In this document: positions 32,858 through 40,475 of the stretch, in pieces
Layout: each line of letters opens with the position of its first letter
Numbering within the stretch: position 1 is the stretch's first letter
Assembly: GCF_026427595.1 (NCBI RefSeq)
Contig: NZ_CP101527.1
Span: 436,001 to 500,000, forward strand
DNA length: 64,000 nt
Direction: 5' to 3'
Source of the DNA: Alkalimarinus sediminis
GTDB taxonomy: Bacteria > Pseudomonadota > Gammaproteobacteria > Pseudomonadales > Oleiphilaceae
The notes under the pieces: generated by a model
What the model was told of the DNA's origin: nothing
The model's input: only the letters and a program-made list of their open reading frames with translations
Database searches by the model: none
Translations under genes and position numbers: made by a program

Positions 32858-32925
32858 ATATAGCGGTAATGTAAGCTATATTTTGCTATAAAATACTTAG
32901 ATGTCTAAATATAGTACACTAAGTA
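32858..32925. promoter_or_regulatory. divergent ectA/ectR control region with EctR-type operator
   Basis: Minus strand 32925-32908 reads TACTTAGT-GT-ACTATATT. The published EctR1 operator of Methylomicrobium alcaliphilum, as I recall it, is TATTTAGT-GT-ACTATATA: 16 of 18 positions agree, including half-site layout and the 2-base spacer. Next to it lie a second palindrome TTAGATGTCTAA (32897-32908) and ATATAGC-N10-GCTATAT (32858-32881). Likely operator for repression of ectA and autoregulation of ectR. Confidence 0.7.
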
Positions 32926-33017
32926 AAAAAATATTTCTAATGGGGTGTCGAGTGGGAGGAGGGACTTCTGCTGACAGGCTCGCTATACTTTAGGGTTTTA
33001 TAACGAAGGAAAGGGGT

Positions 33018-33539
33018 GTGGTTTTGGATCATGTAGATCAGGTCTTGGTGGCGTTGCGGAGGGTGATTAGAGCAACAGATTTGCATTCGAAACACTTGGC
33101 AAAAACGACAGGGTTGACGGCGCCGCAGATACTGCTGCTGCAGTCGATCAGAGATAAGGGTGAGGTGACAATTGGTGAGTTAGCTCATGATATTAGCCTC
33201 AGTCAGGCCACTGTTACGACCATTTTAGATAGGTTGGAAAAACGTAACCTGGTTTATAGGGAGCGATCAAAAACAGATAAGAGAAAGGTGCATGCCTACC
33301 TTACTGATGAGGCGAATAAAACGTTGCAGACGGCTCCAGCACCGCTACAAGATCAGTTTGCGCGCCAGTTTAACGACCTTCAAGACTGGGAGAAAACAAT
33401 GATTATTTCAAGCTTGCAGCGAGTTGCGCAAATGATGGATGCCCAGCATATTGATGCATCCCCTGTTTTGGATGTTGGTTTGTTAGATCGCTCGGCGGCA
33501 ACACCAGACTCTCCGGGAGTTTATGCCGATAAACCTTAG
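33018..33539 (+). CDS. ectR: MarR-family regulator of ectoine genes (EctR-like)
   Basis: 173 residues from GTG 33018, with AAGGAAAGGGG just upstream. Winged helix-turn-helix of the MarR family: recognition region GELAHDISLSQATVTTILDRLEKRNLVYRERSKTDKRKVHAYLT. Divergent from ectA and next to an EctR1-like operator, which together suggest it represses the ectoine operon at low salinity. The last 25 residues (LLDRSAATPDSPGVYADKP part) extend past the usual MarR fold. The effector that senses osmolarity is not evident. Confidence 0.85.
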   Translation: MVLDHVDQVLVALRRVIRATDLHSKHLAKTTGLTAPQILLLQSIRDKGEVTIGELAHDISLSQATVTTILDRLEKRNLVYRERSKTDKRKVHAYLTDEANKTLQTAPAPLQDQFARQFNDLQDWEKTMIISSLQRVAQMMDAQHIDASPVLDVGLLDRSAATPDSPGVYADKP

Positions 33540-33718
33540 TGTTCTAAATGATTGCTTGTTCACGGAGTGAGGGTGATTAATATATCTTGTTATTAGACTG
33601 GTTTTTGGGCCTCTTATCTGTATGATCTACCGCCGATGTGGCAGTTTTATCAGGGTGTGTATGCATCCTAACTATCTGTGAATAGGCCGGTGTTTGCAGG
33701 GTGTGTCTAAAGCTTTTA

Positions 33719-33747
33719 AAAAAGGAGGCGGGCCAGGCTTCCTTTTT
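33719..33747 (+). terminator. terminator after ectR
   Basis: 11-bp stem AAAAAGGAGGC with GCTTCCTTTTT (one G-U pair), 7-base loop, ending in TTTTT. The 318 bases between ectR and mshI hold this terminator and, after it, an A/T-rich stretch probably carrying the msh promoter; no other gene is seen. Confidence 0.85.
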
Positions 33748-33857
33748 ATAATCTTTTTACAATTGTTTATAAGTAATGGAATGGCAAACAGATAGTTACT
33801 GAACTATTCTAACAATAATTATAAAGAGTATGTCGTATTTGGGGAGACTTCGTTCTG

Positions 33858-34778
33858 ATTTCGTTGTTTAAGAAGAAAGCTAAGCTTGGTTTGGTTGGGG
33901 TGGAAATTCGCTCAGATGGCATATCCATCGCTAAATCAATGCAAGGTGATAGCCAAAATGTAGCTCAAATTGTTTTTCATGACTTTATTGCCTGTAAGGC
34001 CGCTCAGCGTAAAGATGCGCTTGCAGGATTAGTTGATGAGCATGAGCTAAAAGGGTTTCCTTGCAACTTGGTGTTGGCTTCAGACCAGTACCAAATATTC
34101 CAAACGGATAAACCTCCAGTGTCAGATAGTGAGTTATCTGAAGCGATACGTTGGAAGGTGAAAGACTTGATTGATTACCCGCTTGATGATGCGATAACGG
34201 ATGTATTTGATTTTCCTGATGATGCAACGCGAGGCAGGGGGAGCTTGGTAAATGTTGTCAGTGCACGAAGGGTGCTGTTGCAAGAAAACATCAAGCTAAT
34301 TGGTGATGTTGGGTTAGAGTTGGAAAGTATCGATATTACTGAACTGGTGTTAAGAAACATCTCTATGCGATACGACTCTACTGGGAATGGGCTAGCGTTG
34401 TTATTTATGCGCCCTGGATTCGGTATGATTCTGGTTAGCAAAGGCGATACGGTCTACTTTTCTCGCCGTTTTGATTTTTCCTTAGATGCACTTAAAAACA
34501 CTGTTACGCAAGACTCAACGATTCAGCAGTTGGCATTAGAGGTGCAGCGGTCGTTAGATTACTACGAGAGCCAAATGGGGCAGGTGCCACCAAAAGAGTT
34601 ATTGTTAGTCGGGCCGGATAGCTCATTTCCATTGGCGAATATGCTTAGCCAAAATGTTGCGGTTGCAGTAAATAACTTGGATGTATCACCAATATTTGTT
34701 GACCAAAGTAGTGTCAGTGAAATACTAGTTAAGAGCTTTTCGGCTATCGGTGCTGCGCTTAGGGAGAGGGTCTCCTGA
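33858..34778 (+). CDS. mshI: MSHA biogenesis protein MshI (PilM-like)
   Basis: Cytoplasmic actin-like component of the MSHA pilus inner-membrane platform, about 306 residues. The core shows PilM features (LGLVGVEIRSDGISIAKS; SEAIRWKVKDLIDYPLDDAI). No ATG fits: GGGGAG at 33841-33846 points to ATT 33858, giving an N-terminus (M)SLFKKKAKLG typical of the family; TTG 33864 is the only common start codon but lies 17 bases from the ribosome site. First gene of the msh cluster; its stop overlaps the next ATG (TGATG). Confidence 0.85.
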   Translation: MSLFKKKAKLGLVGVEIRSDGISIAKSMQGDSQNVAQIVFHDFIACKAAQRKDALAGLVDEHELKGFPCNLVLASDQYQIFQTDKPPVSDSELSEAIRWKVKDLIDYPLDDAITDVFDFPDDATRGRGSLVNVVSARRVLLQENIKLIGDVGLELESIDITELVLRNISMRYDSTGNGLALLFMRPGFGMILVSKGDTVYFSRRFDFSLDALKNTVTQDSTIQQLALEVQRSLDYYESQMGQVPPKELLLVGPDSSFPLANMLSQNVAVAVNNLDVSPIFVDQSSVSEILVKSFSAIGAALRERVS

Positions 34779-35389
34779 TGCAGCAGATAAATCTTTATAC
34801 CCAAGAGTTAAAGCCTGAGCATGTTGTATTGCCTCTCAGTCAAATGGTGGCCGGTCTGTCCCTGTTGGTCGTTATTTTATTGGTTGCGTTGTTCATCTAC
34901 AGGGCTCAAGTGGAAGATATTGAAGCTCAACTCTCTCCTAAACAGCTAACGGTTGAGCAGCTGCAACAGCGAGTCTCGACTAAAGAACAGCAGTTAGGGG
35001 GAATGAAAAAAGATGAATCGCTTATTACTCTAAATCAAAAACTAGCTCAGCAGGTAGAGGCCAGAAAACAATTGTTAACCAGGCTTGGCGCTGTCGTGAC
35101 GGCAAACCGGTATCCGTTTTCTAACCTGTTGACAGGGTTGGCTCGACAGCGAGTAGATCAGCTCTGGTTGACCAATATTAAGTTTGCCAATGGTGGCGAA
35201 ATGGTGGGCTTGCAAGGTAAAACACTGCAGGCAGATGCGGTTCCTCACTACCTTCAGATGTTAAGAGGGGAGACCTTATTGCTAGGACGTTCATTTGATC
35301 TATTTCAGCTTGCAAAAGATGAAGATCAAGATGAAATCCTTCATTTTACTCTCTCATCCTCAATGTTAAGTGCGGGAGGAGAGCAATGA
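34778..35389 (+). CDS. MSHA biogenesis protein, PilN-like (MshI2)
   Basis: 203 residues. One membrane segment near the N-terminus (about 22-43, MVAGLSLLVVILLVALFIYRA), then a coiled coil and a small alpha/beta domain, the layout of PilN, which binds the PilM-type protein through its short cytoplasmic N-terminus (MQQINLYTQELKPE resembles the INLLPWRE motif of PilN). Overlaps both neighbours by a few bases, indicating coupled translation. Confidence 0.8.
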   Translation: MQQINLYTQELKPEHVVLPLSQMVAGLSLLVVILLVALFIYRAQVEDIEAQLSPKQLTVEQLQQRVSTKEQQLGGMKKDESLITLNQKLAQQVEARKQLLTRLGAVVTANRYPFSNLLTGLARQRVDQLWLTNIKFANGGEMVGLQGKTLQADAVPHYLQMLRGETLLLGRSFDLFQLAKDEDQDEILHFTLSSSMLSAGGEQ

Positions 35390-36039
35390 AAGAGCAGTGG
35401 GATAAGCTATCGTCTCAAGTAGAGGCGCTAACGGTAAGAGAGCGCGTGATCGTGATGTCGGCTATTGCGGTAGGCTTGCTGTTTATTTGGGGGCAGTTCT
35501 TCTTTTTTCCGCTGCAAGAGCGTTATAAGAATGCTACTAACTCTATTCGGTCTATGGATCAGCAGCAGTTAGAGCTATCAACCCGCGTAACCGTTCTTGA
35601 TCTGCAGTTGGCTGATGACCCTAATCGTGAGCTCTTAGCTCAGCGCAAAGGCTTAGAGCAGCAGTTAGAAAAAATGAAGGCAGAAATCGAAGGTCAGTTG
35701 AGTGGTTTGATTGCGCCTGAAAAAATGGCCGATGTGCTACGTACACTATTGGCCGACCAACAGTCGCTTAAACTTATTAGCTTGAAAAATCTGCCAGTTG
35801 AACCTTTTCATTTAGTCGATGAAAATGTCGAAAATCAGGGGACTGCACTATTTTCTCACAGCATGGAGCTGGTGGTAGATGGCAAATATTTTGATGTCCT
35901 TGAATATATTACACAGCTTGAGGAGCTGAAAGGGTTTAACTGGCAGATGCTCAACTATGATGTTGTTGATTACCCTAAAGCGAGAGTGACGATCAAAATT
36001 AGAACTCTTAGCCTTGAAGAGGACTGGATTGGTGTCTAA
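35386..36039 (+). CDS. mshJ: MSHA biogenesis protein MshJ (PilO-like)
   Basis: 217 residues. N-terminal cytoplasmic stretch, membrane segment about 22-41 (VIVMSAIAVGLLFIWGQFFFF), coiled coil about 50-110 and a periplasmic ferredoxin-like domain, as in PilO/GspM. Forms the periplasmic alignment complex with the PilN-like protein. Its ATG overlaps the previous stop by 4 bases and its end overlaps mshK by 8. Confidence 0.85.
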   Translation: MKEQWDKLSSQVEALTVRERVIVMSAIAVGLLFIWGQFFFFPLQERYKNATNSIRSMDQQQLELSTRVTVLDLQLADDPNRELLAQRKGLEQQLEKMKAEIEGQLSGLIAPEKMADVLRTLLADQQSLKLISLKNLPVEPFHLVDENVENQGTALFSHSMELVVDGKYFDVLEYITQLEELKGFNWQMLNYDVVDYPKARVTIKIRTLSLEEDWIGV

Positions 36040-36415
36040 ACGAAATCTACAGCAGTGTTTATTGACTGCTTGTTCAATTGCCTTGTTGAGTTCAATCGCT
36101 TTGTTAAGTTCAGCAGGGTATGCCGCGACTATGACATTGTCGAATGGTGAGGTTTTAAAAGACCCAACACAGCCGTCGAACTGGGCAAAACCTAAAAAAG
36201 TCAGCAAGGCTCGGCAAACATATAAACTCAATTACTTGCTCTATGCAGAAGACAGAAAGCAGGCGATTATTAACGGTAAGTCAGTGGTTGAAGGCGATCG
36301 AGTGAGCGGAGCAAAAGTTATTAAAATATCTGAAAATGCTGTCACTTTGTCGACAGAATATGGGTCAAAAGTGTTGCGCTGGAAGCAGCCTGCGTCTATC
36401 AAGCGAACACGGTAA
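36032..36415 (+). CDS. mshK: MSHA biogenesis protein MshK
   Basis: 127 residues from GTG 36032, with AGAGGA 8 bases before; a TTG at 36014 is an alternative. A signal peptide (LLTACSIALLSSIALLSSAGYA) is followed by the DPTQPSNW motif of MshK/PilP-like proteins and a small beta domain (KLNYLLYAEDRKQAIINGKSV, VVEGDRVSGAKVIKI). Likely periplasmic link between platform and secretin MshL. Confidence 0.85.
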   Translation: MSKRNLQQCLLTACSIALLSSIALLSSAGYAATMTLSNGEVLKDPTQPSNWAKPKKVSKARQTYKLNYLLYAEDRKQAIINGKSVVEGDRVSGAKVIKISENAVTLSTEYGSKVLRWKQPASIKRTR

Positions 36416-36427
36416 GGTGGAGTAGTT

Positions 36428-38167
36428 ATGTCTTTACAGGTTAAAACGATTGGCCTTGTTGCCAAAACTCAATCGATCAAATGGTCGACTGGGTTAGGTT
36501 TTGTGGTCATATTGAGTTTGTTGTCGGGTTGTTCGAGTAACGGTCTGCTGCAATCTAATCGTAGCGTGTCAACTGATAGTGTTGATGAGTTAACACAGGT
36601 GCTCGATGAGGATCTTACCCAGTACGATAAACAAATGCCTGCGCAGCTCCCCAACAGCGTTGCTAATGCCTTGCTTCCTTCTATGGGGGCTCCAGCCATT
36701 AAGACTCAGCAAGATAAACGCTTTGATATAGCGGTAAAAGAGGTTGATGCACGAGAGTTCTTTAGAAGCCTGGTGAAAGGTACAAAATACAATATAGTGG
36801 TCCACCCTGAGGTAACAGGTTCTATTAGTCTCGAATTGAGTAATGTGACGGTTCCACAGGTGATGGCATTAACGAAAGAGTTGTATGGCTATGACTTTCA
36901 AGAAGACGGTCGCTTTTACCGGATTATGCCGGGTGGGTTAAAAACACGAGTTTTCCAGATTAACTACCTCAACATAAAGCGCTTAGGCGGTTCTGAAACC
37001 CGTGTCAGCTCTGGAAGTGTGTCAGAAGGTAGTAATAGTAGTGATAGTAGTGGTGGAAGCAATAATAACAATCGTTCAGGGGGGAATGACAGCACCTCAG
37101 AAAAAGTGATTGGTACTCGTATTAGTACAACCAGTGAAAGTGACTTTTGGGCGCAGCTAAGTCAAACCTTGTTATTAATCACCGGAGATGGTGAGGGGCG
37201 CAGAGTGGTAGCGACACCTAATGCAGGGGTGATCGTTGTTAGAGCGATGCCTGAAGAGTTGAAGTCTGTAGAGAGTTATCTCCGCCAAACTGAGCTTATT
37301 ATGCAGCGGCAGGTCGTGTTGGAAGCCAAAATTCTAGAGGTCGAATTGAATGAAGGCTACCAGCAAGGCATTGATTGGACAGCTATTGAAACCAGCGGTT
37401 CAATAGGCGCCGACGGACTACCGAAGAAACTTGTCGGTGGTAACATGGTTTCAGAACTCATTACCAATGAAGACTTAGGTGGCGTATTTACAGCGACGCT
37501 TAAAGTAGGTGATTTTAGTGGCTTTATGCAGCTACTTGGCACTCAGGGAAGCGTTCAGGTTCTCTCTAGCCCACGAATATCTACGGTCAATAACCAAAAA
37601 GCGGTGATTAAAGTGGGGACCGATGAGTTTTTTGTAACCGATATCGATATAGATGAAGATACAGGTAGCAGCAATAATAGTGATACGACATCTACAGACG
37701 TTACGTTGACGCCTTTTTTCTCGGGTATCGCTCTGGATGTAACGCCTCAGATTAGTGAAGAGGGCAATATCATTCTCCATGTTCACCCCACAATTAGCGA
37801 AGTTAACGACCAAGAAAAGGTGGTTTCTTTGGGCGATCGTGATGTTGTACTGCCATTAGCGCTAAGTACTATTCGTGAGACCGACAGCGTAATCAAAGCC
37901 GCGAATGGGCAGATAGTTGTGATTGGTGGTTTGATCCAAAATATAAGCCGAGAAATTAATTCGTCAGTTCCTATATTGGGTGATATTCCGTTGCTGGGTG
38001 AGCTGTTTAAACAAAAACGTTATCAGCAACGCAAGAGTGAACTGGTCATTTTGTTGAGACCTGTTATCTCTAGCGACAAGGTTTTTGAAAGTCAGATTCG
38101 TAAAAGTCGTAAGCGTTTTGGTGAGTTTAGAGATGTTTTAGGTTCCCCCATACCTCCCTCTTTTTAA
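36428..38167 (+). CDS. mshL: MSHA outer-membrane secretin MshL
   Basis: 579 residues. Lipoprotein-type N-terminus with lipobox LSGC (about residue 36). Periplasmic N domains (REFFRSLVKGTKYNIVVHP), an Asn/Ser/Gly-rich insert (about 198-225), and the C-terminal secretin gate domain with VPILGDIPLLGELFKQKR and SELVILLRPVI. Multimer forms the outer-membrane pore for the pilus. A second low-complexity acidic insert lies near residues 408-427. Confidence 0.95.
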   Translation: MSLQVKTIGLVAKTQSIKWSTGLGFVVILSLLSGCSSNGLLQSNRSVSTDSVDELTQVLDEDLTQYDKQMPAQLPNSVANALLPSMGAPAIKTQQDKRFDIAVKEVDAREFFRSLVKGTKYNIVVHPEVTGSISLELSNVTVPQVMALTKELYGYDFQEDGRFYRIMPGGLKTRVFQINYLNIKRLGGSETRVSSGSVSEGSNSSDSSGGSNNNNRSGGNDSTSEKVIGTRISTTSESDFWAQLSQTLLLITGDGEGRRVVATPNAGVIVVRAMPEELKSVESYLRQTELIMQRQVVLEAKILEVELNEGYQQGIDWTAIETSGSIGADGLPKKLVGGNMVSELITNEDLGGVFTATLKVGDFSGFMQLLGTQGSVQVLSSPRISTVNNQKAVIKVGTDEFFVTDIDIDEDTGSSNNSDTTSTDVTLTPFFSGIALDVTPQISEEGNIILHVHPTISEVNDQEKVVSLGDRDVVLPLALSTIRETDSVIKAANGQIVVIGGLIQNISREINSSVPILGDIPLLGELFKQKRYQQRKSELVILLRPVISSDKVFESQIRKSRKRFGEFRDVLGSPIPPSF

Positions 38168-38195
38168 GTGAAGGTAGGGAAAGAGATATTCAATT

Positions 38196-39044
38196 ATGTA
38201 TGAGCGTTATTTCGGGCTACGGGAGCTACCATTTTCATTAACTCCTAATACCCATTTTTATCTTAACTCCGAAACCCACCAGCAAGCACTAGAGCTTCTT
38301 TTGGTTGCTTTAAGAAACCGCGAGGGTTTTATTAAAATATCCGGTGAAGTGGGTACTGGTAAAACTCTTGTTTGTAGAAAGCTATTAAATTCATTGGAAG
38401 GTGAGTATGTAACTGCATACATACCAAACCCTGGCCTATCTCCTGAGAGCCTGTATTTAGCAGTTGCTGAAGAGTTGGATGTAGAGGTTGACCTCTCTCT
38501 AGGCGGGCACCATGTACTTAAGCAGATCAATATCAAGTTGATTGAACTCGCATCCCAAGAGAAACGTGTGGCTCTGGTGATCGATGAAGCTCAGGCCATG
38601 CCAGAAGAGACTATTGAAGCCTTGAGGTTATTAAGCAACCTTGAAACAGAGTCCGCTAAGCTGTTACAGGTTGTTTTGTTTGGGCAGCCAGAGTTGAATG
38701 AGCTACTCTCACGTCCGAGCCTGAGACAGCTGCAGCAGCGGATTACTTTTCAACATAATATTACCGCGCTAAATAAGCAGGCTTTGCAGCAGTATGTGGG
38801 GCACAGAATGTCGTTGGCAGGTTATAACGGCCCTGCTCTGTTTGATAAACGTGCGGTTGCGCTACTGTATCGCTCTAGCAAGGGAGTGCCGAGGCTGATT
38901 AATATACTTTGCCATAAAGCACTAATGTCAGCCTTCGGACAGGGTGACAGGGTGGTCACTCGAAGACATATCAAAAAGGCGATACAAGATACTGAAAGTG
39001 TCTCTATGCCTCGCTTTTCTTGGTTGCCATTGGGAGGGTCTTAA
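38196..39044 (+). CDS. mshM: MSHA biogenesis ATPase MshM (ExeA-like)
   Basis: AAA ATPase of the ExeA/GspA family, 282 residues. Walker A GEVGTGKT at 50-57, Walker B VALVIDEAQAM near 128-138, and sensor/arginine segments GVPRLINILCHKAL. The N-terminal MYERYFGLRELPFSLTPNTH is the family signature. Probably helps secretin insertion through peptidoglycan, though unlike ExeA it has no membrane or peptidoglycan-binding tail. Stop overlaps the mshN start (TAATG). Confidence 0.93.
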   Translation: MYERYFGLRELPFSLTPNTHFYLNSETHQQALELLLVALRNREGFIKISGEVGTGKTLVCRKLLNSLEGEYVTAYIPNPGLSPESLYLAVAEELDVEVDLSLGGHHVLKQINIKLIELASQEKRVALVIDEAQAMPEETIEALRLLSNLETESAKLLQVVLFGQPELNELLSRPSLRQLQQRITFQHNITALNKQALQQYVGHRMSLAGYNGPALFDKRAVALLYRSSKGVPRLINILCHKALMSAFGQGDRVVTRRHIKKAIQDTESVSMPRFSWLPLGGS

Positions 39045-40402
39045 TGAGCTTGATGAATGACATGCTGCGGGATCTTGAAAAGCGTCAAGCGCCTGACCGT
39101 ACTCAGCAAATAGAAGCACAAGGGTATGGTGCCTTAACCCAAAAGAGCGAGAGTCACGCTAGTCGTGCTGTGATCTTATTGTTAGGTGTGATCATTATCA
39201 TGTTGATGGCGCTTGCAGTCGGTTGGTGGTATTTTCAAACCACTCCACAGGCCGGTAGTGGGTCTGTAGGTACTGGCAGCGTGGTAGAAAATAATAGCTC
39301 ACATACACCACGGGCAGAGGGGCGAGTTGACCGCACTGAAGCGCCGGTTGCAATTGCGGAACAAGCATCAAACCTTGCCCCGCCCTCAAGCAAAATAGAG
39401 CAACCTCAGAAGCCTTCTATCGCCCCGGTTGTGCCAAGTGAGGTAGAGCATCACGCTAGTAAGCCAAAACCTGAACGCCATACAGCAGCGACTCATGCGG
39501 CGAAAGAAACTAACCCTCGCGACGGTGCAAACGATGACGTTGCCAAAAAGAGTTCATCTGTAGCAGCCAAACCCACTCCAACCACAACACCACGCTCAAC
39601 GACAAGTCTTGCGTTAGCTAACGCCGATGTTGAGAAAAAGAGTGTTGAGCAAAAGAGTGTTGAGAAACCGCGTGTTGAAACACAGAGCGTTGATAAGGTA
39701 AGCGTTGATGCGAAGAGTGCTCATAAGACTGACGCTAAAGCCCTCGCCACTTATAAAAGCGCAACAGACACTCAAACTATTGCCAATTCACCTAAGCGCG
39801 AAGCGGGCGCAATAAATAAGGTATTGGTGATAAGTCCGGAGCAGCGGGATGAGCAGATGGTTGATGCCGCAGAAGCGTTAGTTGATAAAGGCGATCGACA
39901 GGATGCCAAAACCCAATTAATGGGCTTTATCGATAAATATGACACCGACGTTAAGAGTCGAGCTTTACTAGTCTCTCTGCTAATGCAGGATGGGCATATG
40001 GTAAGTGCTAATGCACTATTAACAGACGATAAAGTTGCAGAAAGCAGTCATTTGAGAAGGCTAAAAGCGCATTGGTTAACGCAAAACGGTCAAACTGACG
40101 AAGCGATTGCTCTCTTAAATTCCGCACGTCCCGCCATCGAGGCTGACCCTGAATACCACGTTTTACTGGCAGCACTTTATCAGCAGCAAGGCTTTAGCTC
40201 CGAAGCCGTAGCAGCCTACGCAGAGTTAATCAGTTATAACCCAGATGTTGCTGATTGGTGGGCAGGAATGGCCATCGCGTTAGATAGCAGGCAGCAATAC
40301 CCGTCTGCTAAAAGAGCTTATCAAAAAGCGTTGCAGATGGATGGCTTGAGGTTTGAATTAGCGGATTTTGCGAGACAAAGACTGGCAACGCTAGGCGGCT
40401 AA
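39044..40402 (+). CDS. mshN: MSHA biogenesis TPR protein MshN
   Basis: 452 residues from ATG 39044, overlapping the mshM stop, with GGGAGG 6 bases upstream. MSLMNDMLRDLEKRQ is the MshN start. A membrane segment at about 45-66 (AVILLLGVIIIMLMALAVGWWYF), then a long low-complexity Pro/Ala/Lys linker including six 15-base repeats, then TPR repeats from about residue 275 to the end (VDAAEALVDKGDRQDAKTQL). A GspB/MshN-type periplasmic scaffold in the inner membrane. Confidence 0.88.
   Translation: MSLMNDMLRDLEKRQAPDRTQQIEAQGYGALTQKSESHASRAVILLLGVIIIMLMALAVGWWYFQTTPQAGSGSVGTGSVVENNSSHTPRAEGRVDRTEAPVAIAEQASNLAPPSSKIEQPQKPSIAPVVPSEVEHHASKPKPERHTAATHAAKETNPRDGANDDVAKKSSSVAAKPTPTTTPRSTTSLALANADVEKKSVEQKSVEKPRVETQSVDKVSVDAKSAHKTDAKALATYKSATDTQTIANSPKREAGAINKVLVISPEQRDEQMVDAAEALVDKGDRQDAKTQLMGFIDKYDTDVKSRALLVSLLMQDGHMVSANALLTDDKVAESSHLRRLKAHWLTQNGQTDEAIALLNSARPAIEADPEYHVLLAALYQQQGFSSEAVAAYAELISYNPDVADWWAGMAIALDSRQQYPSAKRAYQKALQMDGLRFELADFARQRLATLGG
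39629..39718 (+). repeat. six 15-bp repeats coding for pentapeptides in mshN
   Basis: Units start at 39629, 39644, 39659, 39674, 39689 and 39704 and encode VEKKS, VEQKS, VEKPR, VETQS, VDKVS and VDAKS. The first two differ at one base; later ones are more diverged, as expected from stepwise duplication. The array lies in the periplasmic linker. Confidence 0.85.
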
Positions 40403-40475
40403 AGCAGCGCTTGAACATTATAGTGTCTTCGTCTGAGCGAAGGCCGAAAGAGAGAACTATCAAAGGTCGGAGAAA

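Noticed and set aside
32926..32960. Consensus sigma-70 promoter for ectA upstream of the operator
   Set aside because: No -35/-10 pair with acceptable spacing and more than about four matches each could be found on the minus strand; start mapping would be needed.
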